From the NCBI RefSeq assembly GCF_000161835.1, contig NZ_GG697169.2, forward strand, positions 1,110,418 to 1,174,417: a DNA stretch of 64,000 nt. The letters run 5' to 3'. The notes under the pieces were generated by a model, which was given only the letters and a program-made list of their open reading frames with translations, did not search any database and had not been told where the DNA came from. This DNA comes from Thalassobium sp. R2A62 (GTDB lineage: Bacteria > Pseudomonadota > Alphaproteobacteria > Rhodobacterales > Rhodobacteraceae). The position numbers were made by a program, and so were the translations under genes. Positions 19,951 through 29,011 of the stretch are shown piece after piece. Each line of letters begins with the position of its first letter. Position 1 is the first letter of the stretch.

Positions 19951-21300
19951 ATGGCAACGGCGCTGATCATTTTAGCAGCTGGTATGGGCACCCGAATGGC
20001 ATCTGACATGCCCAAAGTCCTGCATCAGGTCGCTGGTGCCCCTCTTTTGGTACACGCAATGATGTCGGGCGCAGCCCTGTCACCTGAACACACAGTCATC
20101 GTGACCGGCCACGGTGCAGAACGGGTCGGCCCTATCGCCACCGCGTTTGACGAGGCCGCAGAGGTCGTCATCCAAGAAGACCGGCTCGGCACAGCTCATG
20201 CGGTCGCACAGGCCAAAAATGCGCTAGCCGGGTTTTCCGGTGACGCGATCGTTCTTTACGGTGATACGCCCTTTATCCGCCCAGAAACGCTTGAGGCGAT
20301 GATAGAAGCCCGCAGCGACCATGCTGTCGTGGTCCTAGGTTTTGATGCCGCCGACCCTGCGCGTTATGGCCGTCTGGTGACCAAGGGTGATACCCTAGAG
20401 CGGATCGTTGAATTCAAAGACGCGACCGAAGCCGAGCGCGCGATCACCCTGTGCAACAGCGGTGTTATCTGCGCCGATGCGGAAACCCTGTTCGATCTGA
20501 TTGATGCGGTGGGCAACGACAACGCCTCGGGCGAATACTATTTGACCGACATTGTCGGCCTTGCCCGAGACCGCGGGTTGTCTGCCAGCGTCGTGCGCTG
20601 CGATGAAAATGAGACGATGGGCGTGAACAGCCGTATCGATCTTGCTGTGGCCGAGGCTGCATTCCAAACCCGCGCCCGGACCGAGCTGTTGACACTCGGC
20701 GTTACTATGACCGCGCCAGAAACCGTATTTCTAAGCCATGACACAGTCATCGGCCGTGACACAATCATCGAGCCTAATGTCGTCTTTGGTCCTGGGGTCA
20801 CAGTTGAATCCGAGACAACCCTTCGTGCGTTTTCACACCTTGAAGGCTGCCATGTTTCGCGCGGCAGCATCGTTGGCCCATACGCCCGCCTACGTCCGGG
20901 TACAGAGTTGGCCGAAAACACTAAGATCGGCAACTTTGTCGAGACGAAAAACGCCATCATCGCCGAAGGGGCCAAGGTCAATCACCTGTCCTATGTCGGC
21001 GACGCCGATGTTGGCGCACATGCAAACATCGGCGCTGGCACAGTGACATGTAACTATGACGGCGTGTTCAAGCATAAGACGACCATCGGTGCAGGCGCCT
21101 TTATTGGCTCAAACACCATGCTGGTGGCACCGGTTACTGTCGGCGCAGAAGCCATGACAGCAAGCGGCTCGGTCATTACCACCGACGTAGAAGACGGCGC
21201 ATTGGCCGTCGGACGTGGTAAACAGACAAATAAATCGGGCCTCGCCCGCAAAATGTTCGAAAAGTTAAAGTCCAAGCGGGCTAAATTGGGTAAAGGGTAG
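19951..21300 (+). CDS. glmU: Bifunctional GlmU (GlcNAc-1-P uridyltransferase / GlcN-1-P acetyltransferase)
   Basis: Makes UDP-GlcNAc, precursor of peptidoglycan and lipid A. The N-terminal nucleotidyltransferase begins LIILAAGMGTRMASDMPKVLHQ, and the C-terminal left-handed beta-helix carries repeated hexapeptides, with NFVETKNA and HLSYVGDADVGAHANIGAGT around the acetyl-CoA site. Length 449 residues matches E. coli GlmU. ATG 19951 has AAAGGG six bases upstream; the frame is open for 22 further codons but these are not GlmU-like. Followed after 5 nt by glmS, so both steps of the pathway are co-expressed. Confidence 0.98.
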   Translation: MATALIILAAGMGTRMASDMPKVLHQVAGAPLLVHAMMSGAALSPEHTVIVTGHGAERVGPIATAFDEAAEVVIQEDRLGTAHAVAQAKNALAGFSGDAIVLYGDTPFIRPETLEAMIEARSDHAVVVLGFDAADPARYGRLVTKGDTLERIVEFKDATEAERAITLCNSGVICADAETLFDLIDAVGNDNASGEYYLTDIVGLARDRGLSASVVRCDENETMGVNSRIDLAVAEAAFQTRARTELLTLGVTMTAPETVFLSHDTVIGRDTIIEPNVVFGPGVTVESETTLRAFSHLEGCHVSRGSIVGPYARLRPGTELAENTKIGNFVETKNAIIAEGAKVNHLSYVGDADVGAHANIGAGTVTCNYDGVFKHKTTIGAGAFIGSNTMLVAPVTVGAEAMTASGSVITTDVEDGALAVGRGKQTNKSGLARKMFEKLKSKRAKLGKG

Positions 21301-21305
21301 TCAAA

Positions 21306-23129
21306 ATGTGCGGAATTGTAGGGGTGCTTGGTAACCATGAAGCAGCGCCAATCCTAGTTGAAGCGCTGAAACGGCTGGAATACCGCGGTTATGACAGCGC
21401 AGGCATCGCCACTGTCAAAGAAGGCGCGCTGGACCGCCGCCGTGCGGTCGGTAAGCTGGTGAACCTATCCGACGTATTGGTGCATAACCCCCTCGCGGGC
21501 AAAGCAGGCATTGGTCACACACGCTGGGCCACTCATGGTGCCCCGAATGTTGGCAATGCACACCCTCACCGCGCGACTGATGTGGCCGTCGTTCACAATG
21601 GAATTATTGAGAATTTCCGCGAATTGCGTGAATTTCTGACAGAAAACGGCATTGGCTACGTCACAGACACCGATACAGAAACCGTTGCGTTGCTGTGCCA
21701 ATACTACCTCGACCAAGGCAACAGTCCCCGCGACGCTGCAGAACAGACGATCGCACGCATCGATGGCGCCTATGCCCTGTGTTTCTTGTTCCAAGGCCAA
21801 GCAGACCTGCTTATTGCTGCCCGCAAAGGTTCGCCTTTGGCAATCGGACATGGCGAAGGCGAAATGTTTGTTGGCTCTGACGCTATCGCATTGGCCCCTA
21901 TGACCGATCAAATCACCTATCTCGAAGAAGGTGACTGGGCTGTCATCACGCGTAACTCGTTAGAAATACGCGATATAAACGGGGCGATCGCCAGCCGTGC
22001 GGTGACCAAGACGAACATCGACGCCGCAATGATCGATAAAGGTGGGCACAAACACTTTATGGCCAAAGAGATCGCCGAACAGCCAACTGTGCTGTCCGAA
22101 GCGGTCGGTCATTACGTTGCCGCTGAGGGTGCCGAGATCAATTTGCCCGGTGCCGGGATCGATTTCACCAAGTTTGACCGTATCATTATGGTTGCTTGCG
22201 GCACCGCGAACCTCGCCTGTTTGACGGCCAAGTACTGGTTCGAGCAAATCACCCGTATGCCTGTCGAAGTCGACGTCGCATCCGAGTTTCGCTACCGTGA
22301 ACCCCCGATCCCTAGCCGGACTGCGGCGCTGTTTGTCAGCCAATCCGGCGAGACTGCTGATACCCTCGCCGCTTTGCGTTATTGCACGGGTAAGGCTGAA
22401 ACCATCCTTTCAATCGTAAACGTCTCGACCAGCTCGATTGCTCGTGAAAGCGACCTCGCTTTGCCGATCTACGCCGGTGCGGAGATCGGCGTGGCCTCGA
22501 CCAAAGCATTCACTTGTCAGTTGACTGTTCTGGCGCTCTTGGCTCTCGAAGCCGCCCACCAACGTGGCGAGCTATCAACGGACGAACTCGTGAAAAAGCT
22601 TGATCAGGTGCGGCTGATGCCGGGCCTTGTGAACCAAGCTATGTCCATTGCAGACGCATCCGAGACTGTGGCTCGCGGCTTGGCCGAGGCCCAAGACGTG
22701 CTGTTTTTGGGTCGTGGCGCGATGTTCCCTCTTGCCCTCGAAGGTGCATTGAAATTAAAGGAAATCAGCTATATACACGCCGAAGGTTATGCATCAGGTG
22801 AACTTAAGCACGGACCAATCGCATTGGTTGACGACCGCGTGCCAATTGTTGTGCTCGCGCCTCGGGATAGCTTGTTTGAAAAGACCGTCTCTAACATGCA
22901 AGAAGTCATGGCGCGTGGCGGCAAGGTTCTGTTGATCACCGACGCTGAGGGCGCACGCATCGCCAGTGACGGCGTCTGGGATACGATAGTCATGCCCGAC
23001 ATCGCTGACTTTTTGGCCCCGATCCTCTATGCGGTTCCGGCGCAAATGCTCGCGTATCACACGGCCGTCGCGAAGGGCACAGATGTTGACCAACCCCGCA
23101 ACCTTGCAAAATCAGTGACCGTAGAATGA
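21306..23129 (+). CDS. glmS: Glutamine-fructose-6-phosphate aminotransferase
   Basis: Makes glucosamine-6-phosphate from fructose-6-phosphate and glutamine. The mature N-terminus after Met removal is Cys2 (MCGIVGVLGNHEAAP), the glutaminase nucleophile, and two SIS sugar-isomerase domains follow (SQSGETADT and ASTKAFTCQ). The C-terminus PRNLAKSVTVE is the canonical end. 607 residues, full length. No glmS ribozyme is expected or seen in the 5-nt gap. The stop overlaps the next ATG by 4 nt. Confidence 0.98.
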   Translation: MCGIVGVLGNHEAAPILVEALKRLEYRGYDSAGIATVKEGALDRRRAVGKLVNLSDVLVHNPLAGKAGIGHTRWATHGAPNVGNAHPHRATDVAVVHNGIIENFRELREFLTENGIGYVTDTDTETVALLCQYYLDQGNSPRDAAEQTIARIDGAYALCFLFQGQADLLIAARKGSPLAIGHGEGEMFVGSDAIALAPMTDQITYLEEGDWAVITRNSLEIRDINGAIASRAVTKTNIDAAMIDKGGHKHFMAKEIAEQPTVLSEAVGHYVAAEGAEINLPGAGIDFTKFDRIIMVACGTANLACLTAKYWFEQITRMPVEVDVASEFRYREPPIPSRTAALFVSQSGETADTLAALRYCTGKAETILSIVNVSTSSIARESDLALPIYAGAEIGVASTKAFTCQLTVLALLALEAAHQRGELSTDELVKKLDQVRLMPGLVNQAMSIADASETVARGLAEAQDVLFLGRGAMFPLALEGALKLKEISYIHAEGYASGELKHGPIALVDDRVPIVVLAPRDSLFEKTVSNMQEVMARGGKVLLITDAEGARIASDGVWDTIVMPDIADFLAPILYAVPAQMLAYHTAVAKGTDVDQPRNLAKSVTVE

Positions 23130-23818
23130 CCCCTGAAGCCGCACTAAACGAGATGCGTCAGGCCGCTGATCCGGTCAAAGCACTGGGTATGCAGGGCTAC
23201 CACAAAATCGACCGTCCCTACTTGGGTTTGGCCAATCCCGACATCGATGCCTTTGTGAAAACATGGCGCGCGGCGCTGTCTCTGCATGACCGTTTGGCGT
23301 TGGCTTCTGGCCTGTGGGAGAGCAACATTCACGAGGGTATGGTCGCCGCGTCTAAGCTGCTGACCCAAGCGCGTATTCGCCCCGATGACACCGCTGCATG
23401 GGAGCTGACCAAATCTTGGGTTCCCAGCTTTGACGCATGGGCAATCGCCGATCACGCCTGCATTGCAGGGCAAAAGCGTCTGGTCTGGCAGCCTGAACGA
23501 GTGAACGAAATCGAAGATTGGGTCACATCAGAGCATATGTGGACCCGCCGTGCTGTTTTGGTCATGACACTGCCATGGACCAAGCAGAACCACCCCAAGC
23601 CCGAAGACGAGGCCATTCGCGACCGCGTACTCGGCTGGGCAGCGACCTACGTGGCTGATCCAGATTGGTTCATGCAAAAGGCAGTGGCATGGTGGCTGCG
23701 CGAACTGTCAAAGCATGACACGCCCCGCGTCCAAGCATTTCTCGACGCCCACAGCGATGTCATGAAACCATTTGCTGTCAAAGAGGCTGCTCGCAAGCTC
23801 CCCGATAACTCGGGTTAA
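23126..23818 (+). CDS. AlkD-like DNA alkylation repair protein
   Basis: A 230-residue all-helical protein resembling the HEAT-like repeat DNA glycosylase family of AlkD. Recognisable pieces are GMQGYHKIDRPYLGL near the N-terminus, LWESNIHEGMVAAS, TKSWVPSFDAWAIADHAC (the Trp/Asp region that faces the lesion in AlkD structures) and WWLRELSKHDTPRVQAFL at the C-terminus. It would excise N3- or N7-alkylated purines. ATGA overlap with glmS means translational coupling, an odd partnership of wall precursor synthesis with DNA repair. Convergent with a lipoprotein gene that overlaps it by 4 nt. Confidence 0.85.
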   Translation: MTPEAALNEMRQAADPVKALGMQGYHKIDRPYLGLANPDIDAFVKTWRAALSLHDRLALASGLWESNIHEGMVAASKLLTQARIRPDDTAAWELTKSWVPSFDAWAIADHACIAGQKRLVWQPERVNEIEDWVTSEHMWTRRAVLVMTLPWTKQNHPKPEDEAIRDRVLGWAATYVADPDWFMQKAVAWWLRELSKHDTPRVQAFLDAHSDVMKPFAVKEAARKLPDNSG

Positions 23819-24309
23819 TTCTTGTAAACAATAACTTCAGGAAGCCCGGTCAACGGCGCCTCGAGCAATCGCATGGCCGGCAATGACAATTGACTGCCTG
23901 ATCCCGCCTCGCCGCCCGAGGGGCGCAATTCGGCATTCACAGACTTGCCGTTAGCAGGGTACTCAACCCGTCCCATCGCAAGCTCGGTCACAAATGGTGT
24001 CTTTAGCCAGAACCCCGGATCTGCGGGTGATCCAAGGGACGCAATTGTGCTTCCTAATCTTGTTTCCCCTGCGAGTTCAGCCTCAGCGCGATCTTCGGCT
24101 GTCGTCGTATCGAACTGTTCTACTGTACGCGCGGTCGGCGGTGGAGGCGGCGCTGGCGTGGTGTCCAATGTCGCAGGGCAGGCCAAAGGACGCACCAAAT
24201 TGGGATCGGCACTCACTCCAGCAGTTTCATTGACTGATGGACCGACACTTAAACCGTTGACACATCCTGATAAAATCAGGCCCGACACTGCAGGAACAAT
24301 ATACTTCAT
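23815..24309 (-). CDS. Predicted lipoprotein, Pro-rich linker
   Basis: A 164-residue outer- or inner-membrane lipoprotein. Residues 1-15 are the signal and LILSGC gives Cys16 as lipidation site. Then come a low-complexity stretch with APPPPPTA near residue 55, and a globular end that begins GETRLGSTIASLGSPADPGFWLK and finishes PEVIVYKN. One further Cys is near residue 44. Family not recognised with certainty; I recall similar Rhodobacterales proteins with misleading enzyme names. Divergent from moaA with 85 nt between the starts. Confidence 0.8.
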   Translation of the reverse strand: MKYIVPAVSGLILSGCVNGLSVGPSVNETAGVSADPNLVRPLACPATLDTTPAPPPPPTARTVEQFDTTTAEDRAEAELAGETRLGSTIASLGSPADPGFWLKTPFVTELAMGRVEYPANGKSVNAELRPSGGEAGSGSQLSLPAMRLLEAPLTGLPEVIVYKN

Positions 24310-24394
24310 GCCTCTGAGATAAGGCGTGGAATGAACACTTGCAACACATCGAATCGACCTTGCGCAATCCCCTGCTCAGGCATACGTTTTAGCC

Positions 24395-25399
24395 ATGAGC
24401 AGCCTCATTGACCCCTTCGCCCGCAGCATTGACTACCTTCGCGTTTCCGTCACGGACCGATGCGATTTTCGGTGTGTCTACTGCATGTCCGAAAATATGA
24501 GCTTCCTTCCAAAGAAAGAGCTGCTGACCCTCGAAGAGCTTGATCGTCTTTGCAGCACATTTGTCAAACTTGGCGTCAAGAAGTTGCGTATCACTGGCGG
24601 TGAACCGTTGGTTCGGCGCGGTATCATGACCTTCTTTGAATCCATGTCGCGGCACCTAGAGACCGGCGATTTACAAGAGTTAACGTTGACAACCAACGGC
24701 AGCCAGCTCGAGAAATATGCAGACCAGCTGTATGCCACGGGCGTCCGTCGCGTAAACGTGTCGTTGGACACACTGGACCCAGACAAATTTGCGGAAATCA
24801 CCCGCTGGGGACGCCTACCCCAAGTCTTGCGCGGCGTTGAGGCCGCAACGAACGCGGGATTGCGCGTTAAGATTAACGCAGTCGCGTTAAAGAACTTTAA
24901 CGACGTCGAATTGTTTGACCTTGTAGGCTGGTGCGCAGATCAGGACCTCGACCTCACATTTATCGAAGTGATGCCGATGGGCGATTTGGGAAACGAGGAC
25001 CGTCTAGATCAATATTGGAGCCTCAAAAATCTACGCGCGAACTTAGAAGAACGCTTTACGGTCAACGACTTGACCGAACGGACTGGCGGTCCTGCCCGCT
25101 ATATTCGGGTCGAAGAAACCGGCCAAAAAATTGGTTTAATCACGCCACTGACGCACAATTTTTGTGAAAGCTGCAACCGCGTGCGGATCACGTGCACTGG
25201 TGAAATTTTTACGTGCTTGGGCCAAGAGGGTTCTAGCGATTTACGAGAGCCACTTCGGGCTTTTCCGGACAATGACCTACATCTAGAAAACGCTATTCGC
25301 GCGGCGATTGCTCTCAAGCCTAAAGGGCATGACTTTGACTATTCGCGTCAGCAGGCAGATGGTCAGATGTCTAGACACATGTCACATACAGGCGGCTAA
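24395..25399 (+). CDS. moaA: GTP 3',8-cyclase MoaA
   Basis: Radical-SAM enzyme that starts molybdenum-cofactor synthesis. The N-terminal cluster is CDFRCVYCM near residues 26-34, the glycine-rich SAM site is [12 protein letters not shown], and the C-terminal second [4Fe-4S] cluster ligands are in [18 protein letters not shown]. 334 residues, full length. No MoaC or other Moco gene follows: the next gene is convergent. No molybdenum riboswitch fits in the 85-nt leader. Confidence 0.97.
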   Translation: MSSLIDPFARSIDYLRVSVTDRCDFRCVYCMSENMSFLPKKELLTLEELDRLCSTFVKLGVKKLRITGGEPLVRRGIMTFFESMSRHLETGDLQELTLTTNGSQLEKYADQLYATGVRRVNVSLDTLDPDKFAEITRWGRLPQVLRGVEAATNAGLRVKINAVALKNFNDVELFDLVGWCADQDLDLTFIEVMPMGDLGNEDRLDQYWSLKNLRANLEERFTVNDLTERTGGPARYIRVEETGQKIGLITPLTHNFCESCNRVRITCTGEIFTCLGQEGSSDLREPLRAFPDNDLHLENAIRAAIALKPKGHDFDYSRQQADGQMSRHMSHTGG

Positions 25400-25412
25400 A
25401 GTACTGAAATCC

Positions 25413-26225
25413 CTAAGCCCATTCGTCGCCAAGGTCCCTGCGCGCCTCATCAATCCAATGATGTGCCAGCCAGTCGCATGGACGGGAATATCTCAACCAA
25501 GAGCCTGAATACCCTTCGACAGCTTCGGGCATTTTGGGATGACCATGAAAGCAAACCACACGGGCATTCTTAGGTAATTTCGGAACGTTAAAGTAGTTTA
25601 ACGGCGGCAACGACATGCAGTCGTGTTTGTAGCTGACAACCAAATCACCCGGAATGTAGGCGAAATCATCACGCTCTTGCGCTTTGGTCGACGTATATCG
25701 CTGCTCAGACCCACGGGCGACTTCTACTTCTTGCGTAGGATTTTCCGCAATTAAATCATACAGGTAGCCGTGAGCGGAAGGGTCGTAGCGAAAGACGGAA
25801 CCATGGCCTGTCTTACGACCACGGCGGGCTTCGACCCAATCATGTCGCATGGTGATTTTGCCCGGATCGTTCGACAGCAAGGGGGTCAAATCTCCGGTGA
25901 TCACGACATCCAAATCGAAACCCAAAACCGGACCTGTCAAATCTGGAATGAGACCGGGCTTGAACAGGCTGACTTTGCGCATAGCCCCTTGTCGATTTGC
26001 GACAGCAAGGGCTGCATTCATCGGTTCGTGAAACGGTTCAATCGGGAGCGGCATGACCTTGATATCTGGGTTAAAACCGCTTGAATCCTCGGTCATGCAG
26101 TAGAAATCTATGTCACATTTTAGATGCCGTCGGACACCAGAATACAAACGGTTCACATACTCGGGCCCAAAGAGGGTTCCCCATTTAATGCAGGCGATTG
26201 TAGCGGTGGACTGTTCTGTTTTCAT
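25413..26225 (-). CDS. Glycosyltransferase-like protein
   Basis: A 270-residue protein with a nucleotide-sugar transferase fold by appearance: an N-terminal strand (TIACIKWGTLFG), a helix ARKVSLFKP-like segment, and GFDLDVVITGDL, whose DxD would bind the metal and the sugar nucleotide. A conserved HDW and later VVCFHGHPKMPEA and WLAHHWIDEA also suggest the GT-A group. No membrane span or signal, so cytoplasmic. The acceptor is unknown. It stands alone, convergent with moaA (13 nt apart). Confidence 0.75.
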   Translation of the reverse strand: MKTEQSTATIACIKWGTLFGPEYVNRLYSGVRRHLKCDIDFYCMTEDSSGFNPDIKVMPLPIEPFHEPMNAALAVANRQGAMRKVSLFKPGLIPDLTGPVLGFDLDVVITGDLTPLLSNDPGKITMRHDWVEARRGRKTGHGSVFRYDPSAHGYLYDLIAENPTQEVEVARGSEQRYTSTKAQERDDFAYIPGDLVVSYKHDCMSLPPLNYFNVPKLPKNARVVCFHGHPKMPEAVEGYSGSWLRYSRPCDWLAHHWIDEARRDLGDEWA

Positions 26226-26371
26226 TGTGATGGCCTAGCCCAGCTATTGGATCAGACGCAAGCCGTTAACTATCTTCAGCGATCAGGACCATGCGGGTGC
26301 TTCAGGCTTGGTCCCGCATAACACGGGCCCAAGGACTGTCGTTGCAGAAACGAAAGCTGGGTGTTTCGATC

Positions 26372-27535
26372 CTACGCTGCAGGCATCCGCGTCTCGATGA
26401 TATCAGCCCACCAGCTGCAGCCCGCTGGTATTGCATCGTCATTAAAGTTGTATTTGGGGTGGTGGACCATCGCCGTGTCGCCATTGCCGACAAGAATATA
26501 CGCACCCGGACGTTCCTCGAGCATAAAGGCAAAATCCTCGCCGCCCATTACCAAAGGGGCCTTTTGGAGGTCGCCAGACACCGAACGGGCCACATCTGAG
26601 ACAAATTCGGTGGGTTCTTCGTGGTTCACCATGACCGGATAGCCGTCCATGTAGTTAACAGTAGCTGAGCCGCCGTAGGCAGACGCAGTGTGTGTGGCGA
26701 TCTCAGTCAGGCGGCGTCGGGCCAGATCGCGTGTATCAGGATCGAGCGTCCGGACCGTTCCGCGCAGGGTGACCTGTTCGGGGATAACGTTGAACGCCTT
26801 GGATTCGGTTTCAAAGCTGGTGACTGAAACAACGAGTTGTTTCACAGGGTCAGCATTCCGCGACGCGATCGATTGGAACGCGAGCACCATGTTGCTGGCT
26901 AGAACAGTAGTGTCGACAGTCTCATTCGGCTTGGCGGCATGTCCGCCGAGCCCACGCACATCGATTTCGAATGTGTCAGTTGCAGCGAAAAAGGGACCGG
27001 GGCGAATATGAAAGCTGCCAGTCGGCATGCCGGGCCAGTTATGCATGCCGTAAACCTCGTCGATGTTCCACCGGGTCATCAGGCCGTCGTCGCACATCTC
27101 GCGACCACCGCCCCCTCCCTCTTCGGCCGGTTGAAAGATTACGACGCAAGTGCCATCAAAATGGCGGGTCTCACAGAGGTATTTCGCAGCGCCCAACAGC
27201 ATCGCTGTATGACCGTCATGGCCACAGGCATGCATGACACCTTCGGTTTTTGATGCATATGGCAGACCAGTGTCTTCGAAAATTGGAAGAGCATCCATAT
27301 CGGCGCGCAACCCGATCGTTTTGCCAGAGACTGACTGTTTGCCTTTGATCACGCCGACAACGCCCGTCCGACCAATTCCTTCGGTGACGTCATCACACCC
27401 AAATGCCCGCAACTTTTCGGCGACCGTAGCTGCTGTCCGGTGTGTGTCGAACATCAGTTCTGGATGCTCGTGCAGATCGCGCCGCCATGCGGTAATTTCG
27501 TCGTGAAGTTCGGCAAATCGATTCTTAATCGGCAT
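26372..27535 (-). CDS. M20 amidohydrolase (hippurate hydrolase / N-acyl amino acid deacylase type)
   Basis: A 387-residue zinc hydrolase of the M20D group. Signatures are AWRRDLHEHPELMF at the N-terminus, LRADMDALPI, MHACGHDGHTAMLLGA (metal His), and FQPAEEGGGGGREMCDDG (catalytic Glu and metal ligands), ending near GGEDFAFMLEERPGAYI. It removes acyl groups from amino acids or hydrolyses N-acyl dipeptides in the cytoplasm. The gene lies 78 nt after argE-like 27614 in the same direction, and both are divergent from a peptide transporter, which suggests use of imported peptides or acylated amino acids. Confidence 0.93.
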   Translation of the reverse strand: MPIKNRFAELHDEITAWRRDLHEHPELMFDTHRTAATVAEKLRAFGCDDVTEGIGRTGVVGVIKGKQSVSGKTIGLRADMDALPIFEDTGLPYASKTEGVMHACGHDGHTAMLLGAAKYLCETRHFDGTCVVIFQPAEEGGGGGREMCDDGLMTRWNIDEVYGMHNWPGMPTGSFHIRPGPFFAATDTFEIDVRGLGGHAAKPNETVDTTVLASNMVLAFQSIASRNADPVKQLVVSVTSFETESKAFNVIPEQVTLRGTVRTLDPDTRDLARRRLTEIATHTASAYGGSATVNYMDGYPVMVNHEEPTEFVSDVARSVSGDLQKAPLVMGGEDFAFMLEERPGAYILVGNGDTAMVHHPKYNFNDDAIPAGCSWWADIIETRMPAA

Positions 27536-27613
27536 GGTGGCTCCTTGGTGTCGTCATTGGACGCAAATTGGGTCGGCAGGTCACTCGTTCAAGGGGCCTG
27601 CGGCGATGCGCCG

Positions 27614-28786
27614 TTAGTTTTGTAGGTGTTCGATCAAACGAGACAGGAAAACCTCGCCTTTGGCCAGCTCAGACATTTCGAGGAATTCGTCTGGTTTATG
27701 TGCTTGGTCGATGTTTCCTGGACCACAGACAACCACGGAAAATCCGGCCTCTTGGAAATGCCCGCCGTCGGTACCGTAGCTAACTGTATGCGACGCGTTG
27801 TCACCAGTAAGCTGGCGGGCAAGGCGTTCGGCTTCGCCGCCTTCTTCGGGTTTAACCCCCGGCCCCGGCGCAAAGAGCTTCACGTCGATGCCGGTGTCTG
27901 GATGTATTGCCTGCATATCGGCACTGATCCGCGCGGCCTCGGCGCGGAGTGCGGCAAGCCAGTCGGCACCGGACTCAGTCGGGACACAACGAATGTCGAC
28001 ATTAAACCGACAGTCTTTGGCTGTGATGTTCGAAGCCGTGCCGCCGTTGATTACCCCGACATGCAAGGTTGTGAAGGGGGGATGAAACATTGCCGCGACC
28101 GGATCAGGGGTCTTGGCCATATTGGCCGTTGTTTGATCGGTGATCCAGTTGATCAGTTTGGCCGCATTCATAATGGCGCTGACGCCTTCATGCACGAGGC
28201 TGGAATGCACCTCGTAGCCTCGGACATGCACTTCGATGGCATCACACCCCTTGTGGCCTGAAACGACACGCATCTCGGTTGGCTCGCCAACAATAACAGC
28301 TGCGGCCTTGGCGTTCGGGAACGTCTCTAGCATTGCCGCGGCCAAACCAGGCGCGCCCAAAAGACCAACTTCTTCGTCGTAAGAGAATGCAATCTGTAGA
28401 GGGCGCTTGAGATCTACTGCGACGGCTGCTGGCACGGCGGCCAGTGCAAGGGCGTCGAACCCTTTCATGTCGCACGACCCACGCGCATAGAGCCGCCCGT
28501 CTTTTTCAGTCAGCTCCCATGGATCGGTCGACCAATCCTGCCCTTCGACCGGCACAACATCCGTGTGTCCAGACAAAGCGACACCACCCGCGACATCTGG
28601 GCCGATGCTCGCATAGATCGATGCCTTTTGCCCCGTCTCGTCGTAAACCCGATGAGACGCGACCCCATGGCTTTCGAGATAGGTCTCGACCCAGTCTACC
28701 AGTGGTAGATTCGTTTCGCTGCTGACCGTCGGAAAACTAACCAATTTGGCCAGAATTTCGGTCGGAGTCATCATCATCGGGGTCAT
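27614..28786 (-). CDS. argE: Acetylornithine deacetylase (ArgE-type M20 peptidase)
   Basis: A 390-residue M20 deacetylase. It has SGHTDVVPVEGQDW, the metal-binding ARGSCDMKGFDALALAAV, SYDEEVGLLGAPG (catalytic Glu-Glu pair), and the family tail with YGTDGGHFQEAG and VCGPGNIDQAHKPDEF. These fit ArgE, which yields ornithine, but the subgroup also takes other acyl amino acids. Four ATG codons occur close together near the start; I chose 28786 with GGA about nine bases upstream, not the longer frame opening at 28840. Head-to-head with the peptide transporter operon, 225 nt apart. Confidence 0.88.
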   Translation of the reverse strand: MTPMMMTPTEILAKLVSFPTVSSETNLPLVDWVETYLESHGVASHRVYDETGQKASIYASIGPDVAGGVALSGHTDVVPVEGQDWSTDPWELTEKDGRLYARGSCDMKGFDALALAAVPAAVAVDLKRPLQIAFSYDEEVGLLGAPGLAAAMLETFPNAKAAAVIVGEPTEMRVVSGHKGCDAIEVHVRGYEVHSSLVHEGVSAIMNAAKLINWITDQTTANMAKTPDPVAAMFHPPFTTLHVGVINGGTASNITAKDCRFNVDIRCVPTESGADWLAALRAEAARISADMQAIHPDTGIDVKLFAPGPGVKPEEGGEAERLARQLTGDNASHTVSYGTDGGHFQEAGFSVVVCGPGNIDQAHKPDEFLEMSELAKGEVFLSRLIEHLQN

Positions 28787-28948
28787 TGGGGGATTCCATC
28801 TCGGTGTGGGTTCTCTGCAGGGTGCGGCGCGATTGGGCAATCGTCAAGCAAAGAAGCCCTCAGTTTTGGCCGATCCAAAAATTTCGACCAATGAGACAAA
28901 AACAGACTTGCGAGAGGGTTTTAAACTGCTACGTTCTTGGCATGCCTG

Positions 28949-29008
28949 CACCCAAGCGTCGTCTTGGGGGATAAAAAAGAATAATAATCAGAACCACTTG
29001 GGAGGTTC
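28949..29008 (+). promoter_or_regulatory. Leader with competing hairpins over the transporter ribosome site
   Basis: CCCAAG (28951-28956) can pair with CTTGGG at 28963-28968 (tight 6-bp hairpin, 6-base loop) or with a second CTTGGG at 28997-29002 that overlaps the Shine-Dalgarno GGGAGG (29000-29005). A third option, GAACC (28991-28995) with GGTTC (29004-29008), puts the ribosome site in a small hairpin. The three pairings are mutually exclusive in part, so the leader could switch translation of the operon on and off. Confidence 0.45.
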
Positions 29009-29011
29009 TAT

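Noticed and set aside
26292-26323. Inverted repeat ATGCGGG ... CCCGCAT downstream of the M20 gene
   Set aside because: A 7-bp stem with a 15-base loop and no T-run on the minus strand; too weak for an intrinsic terminator.
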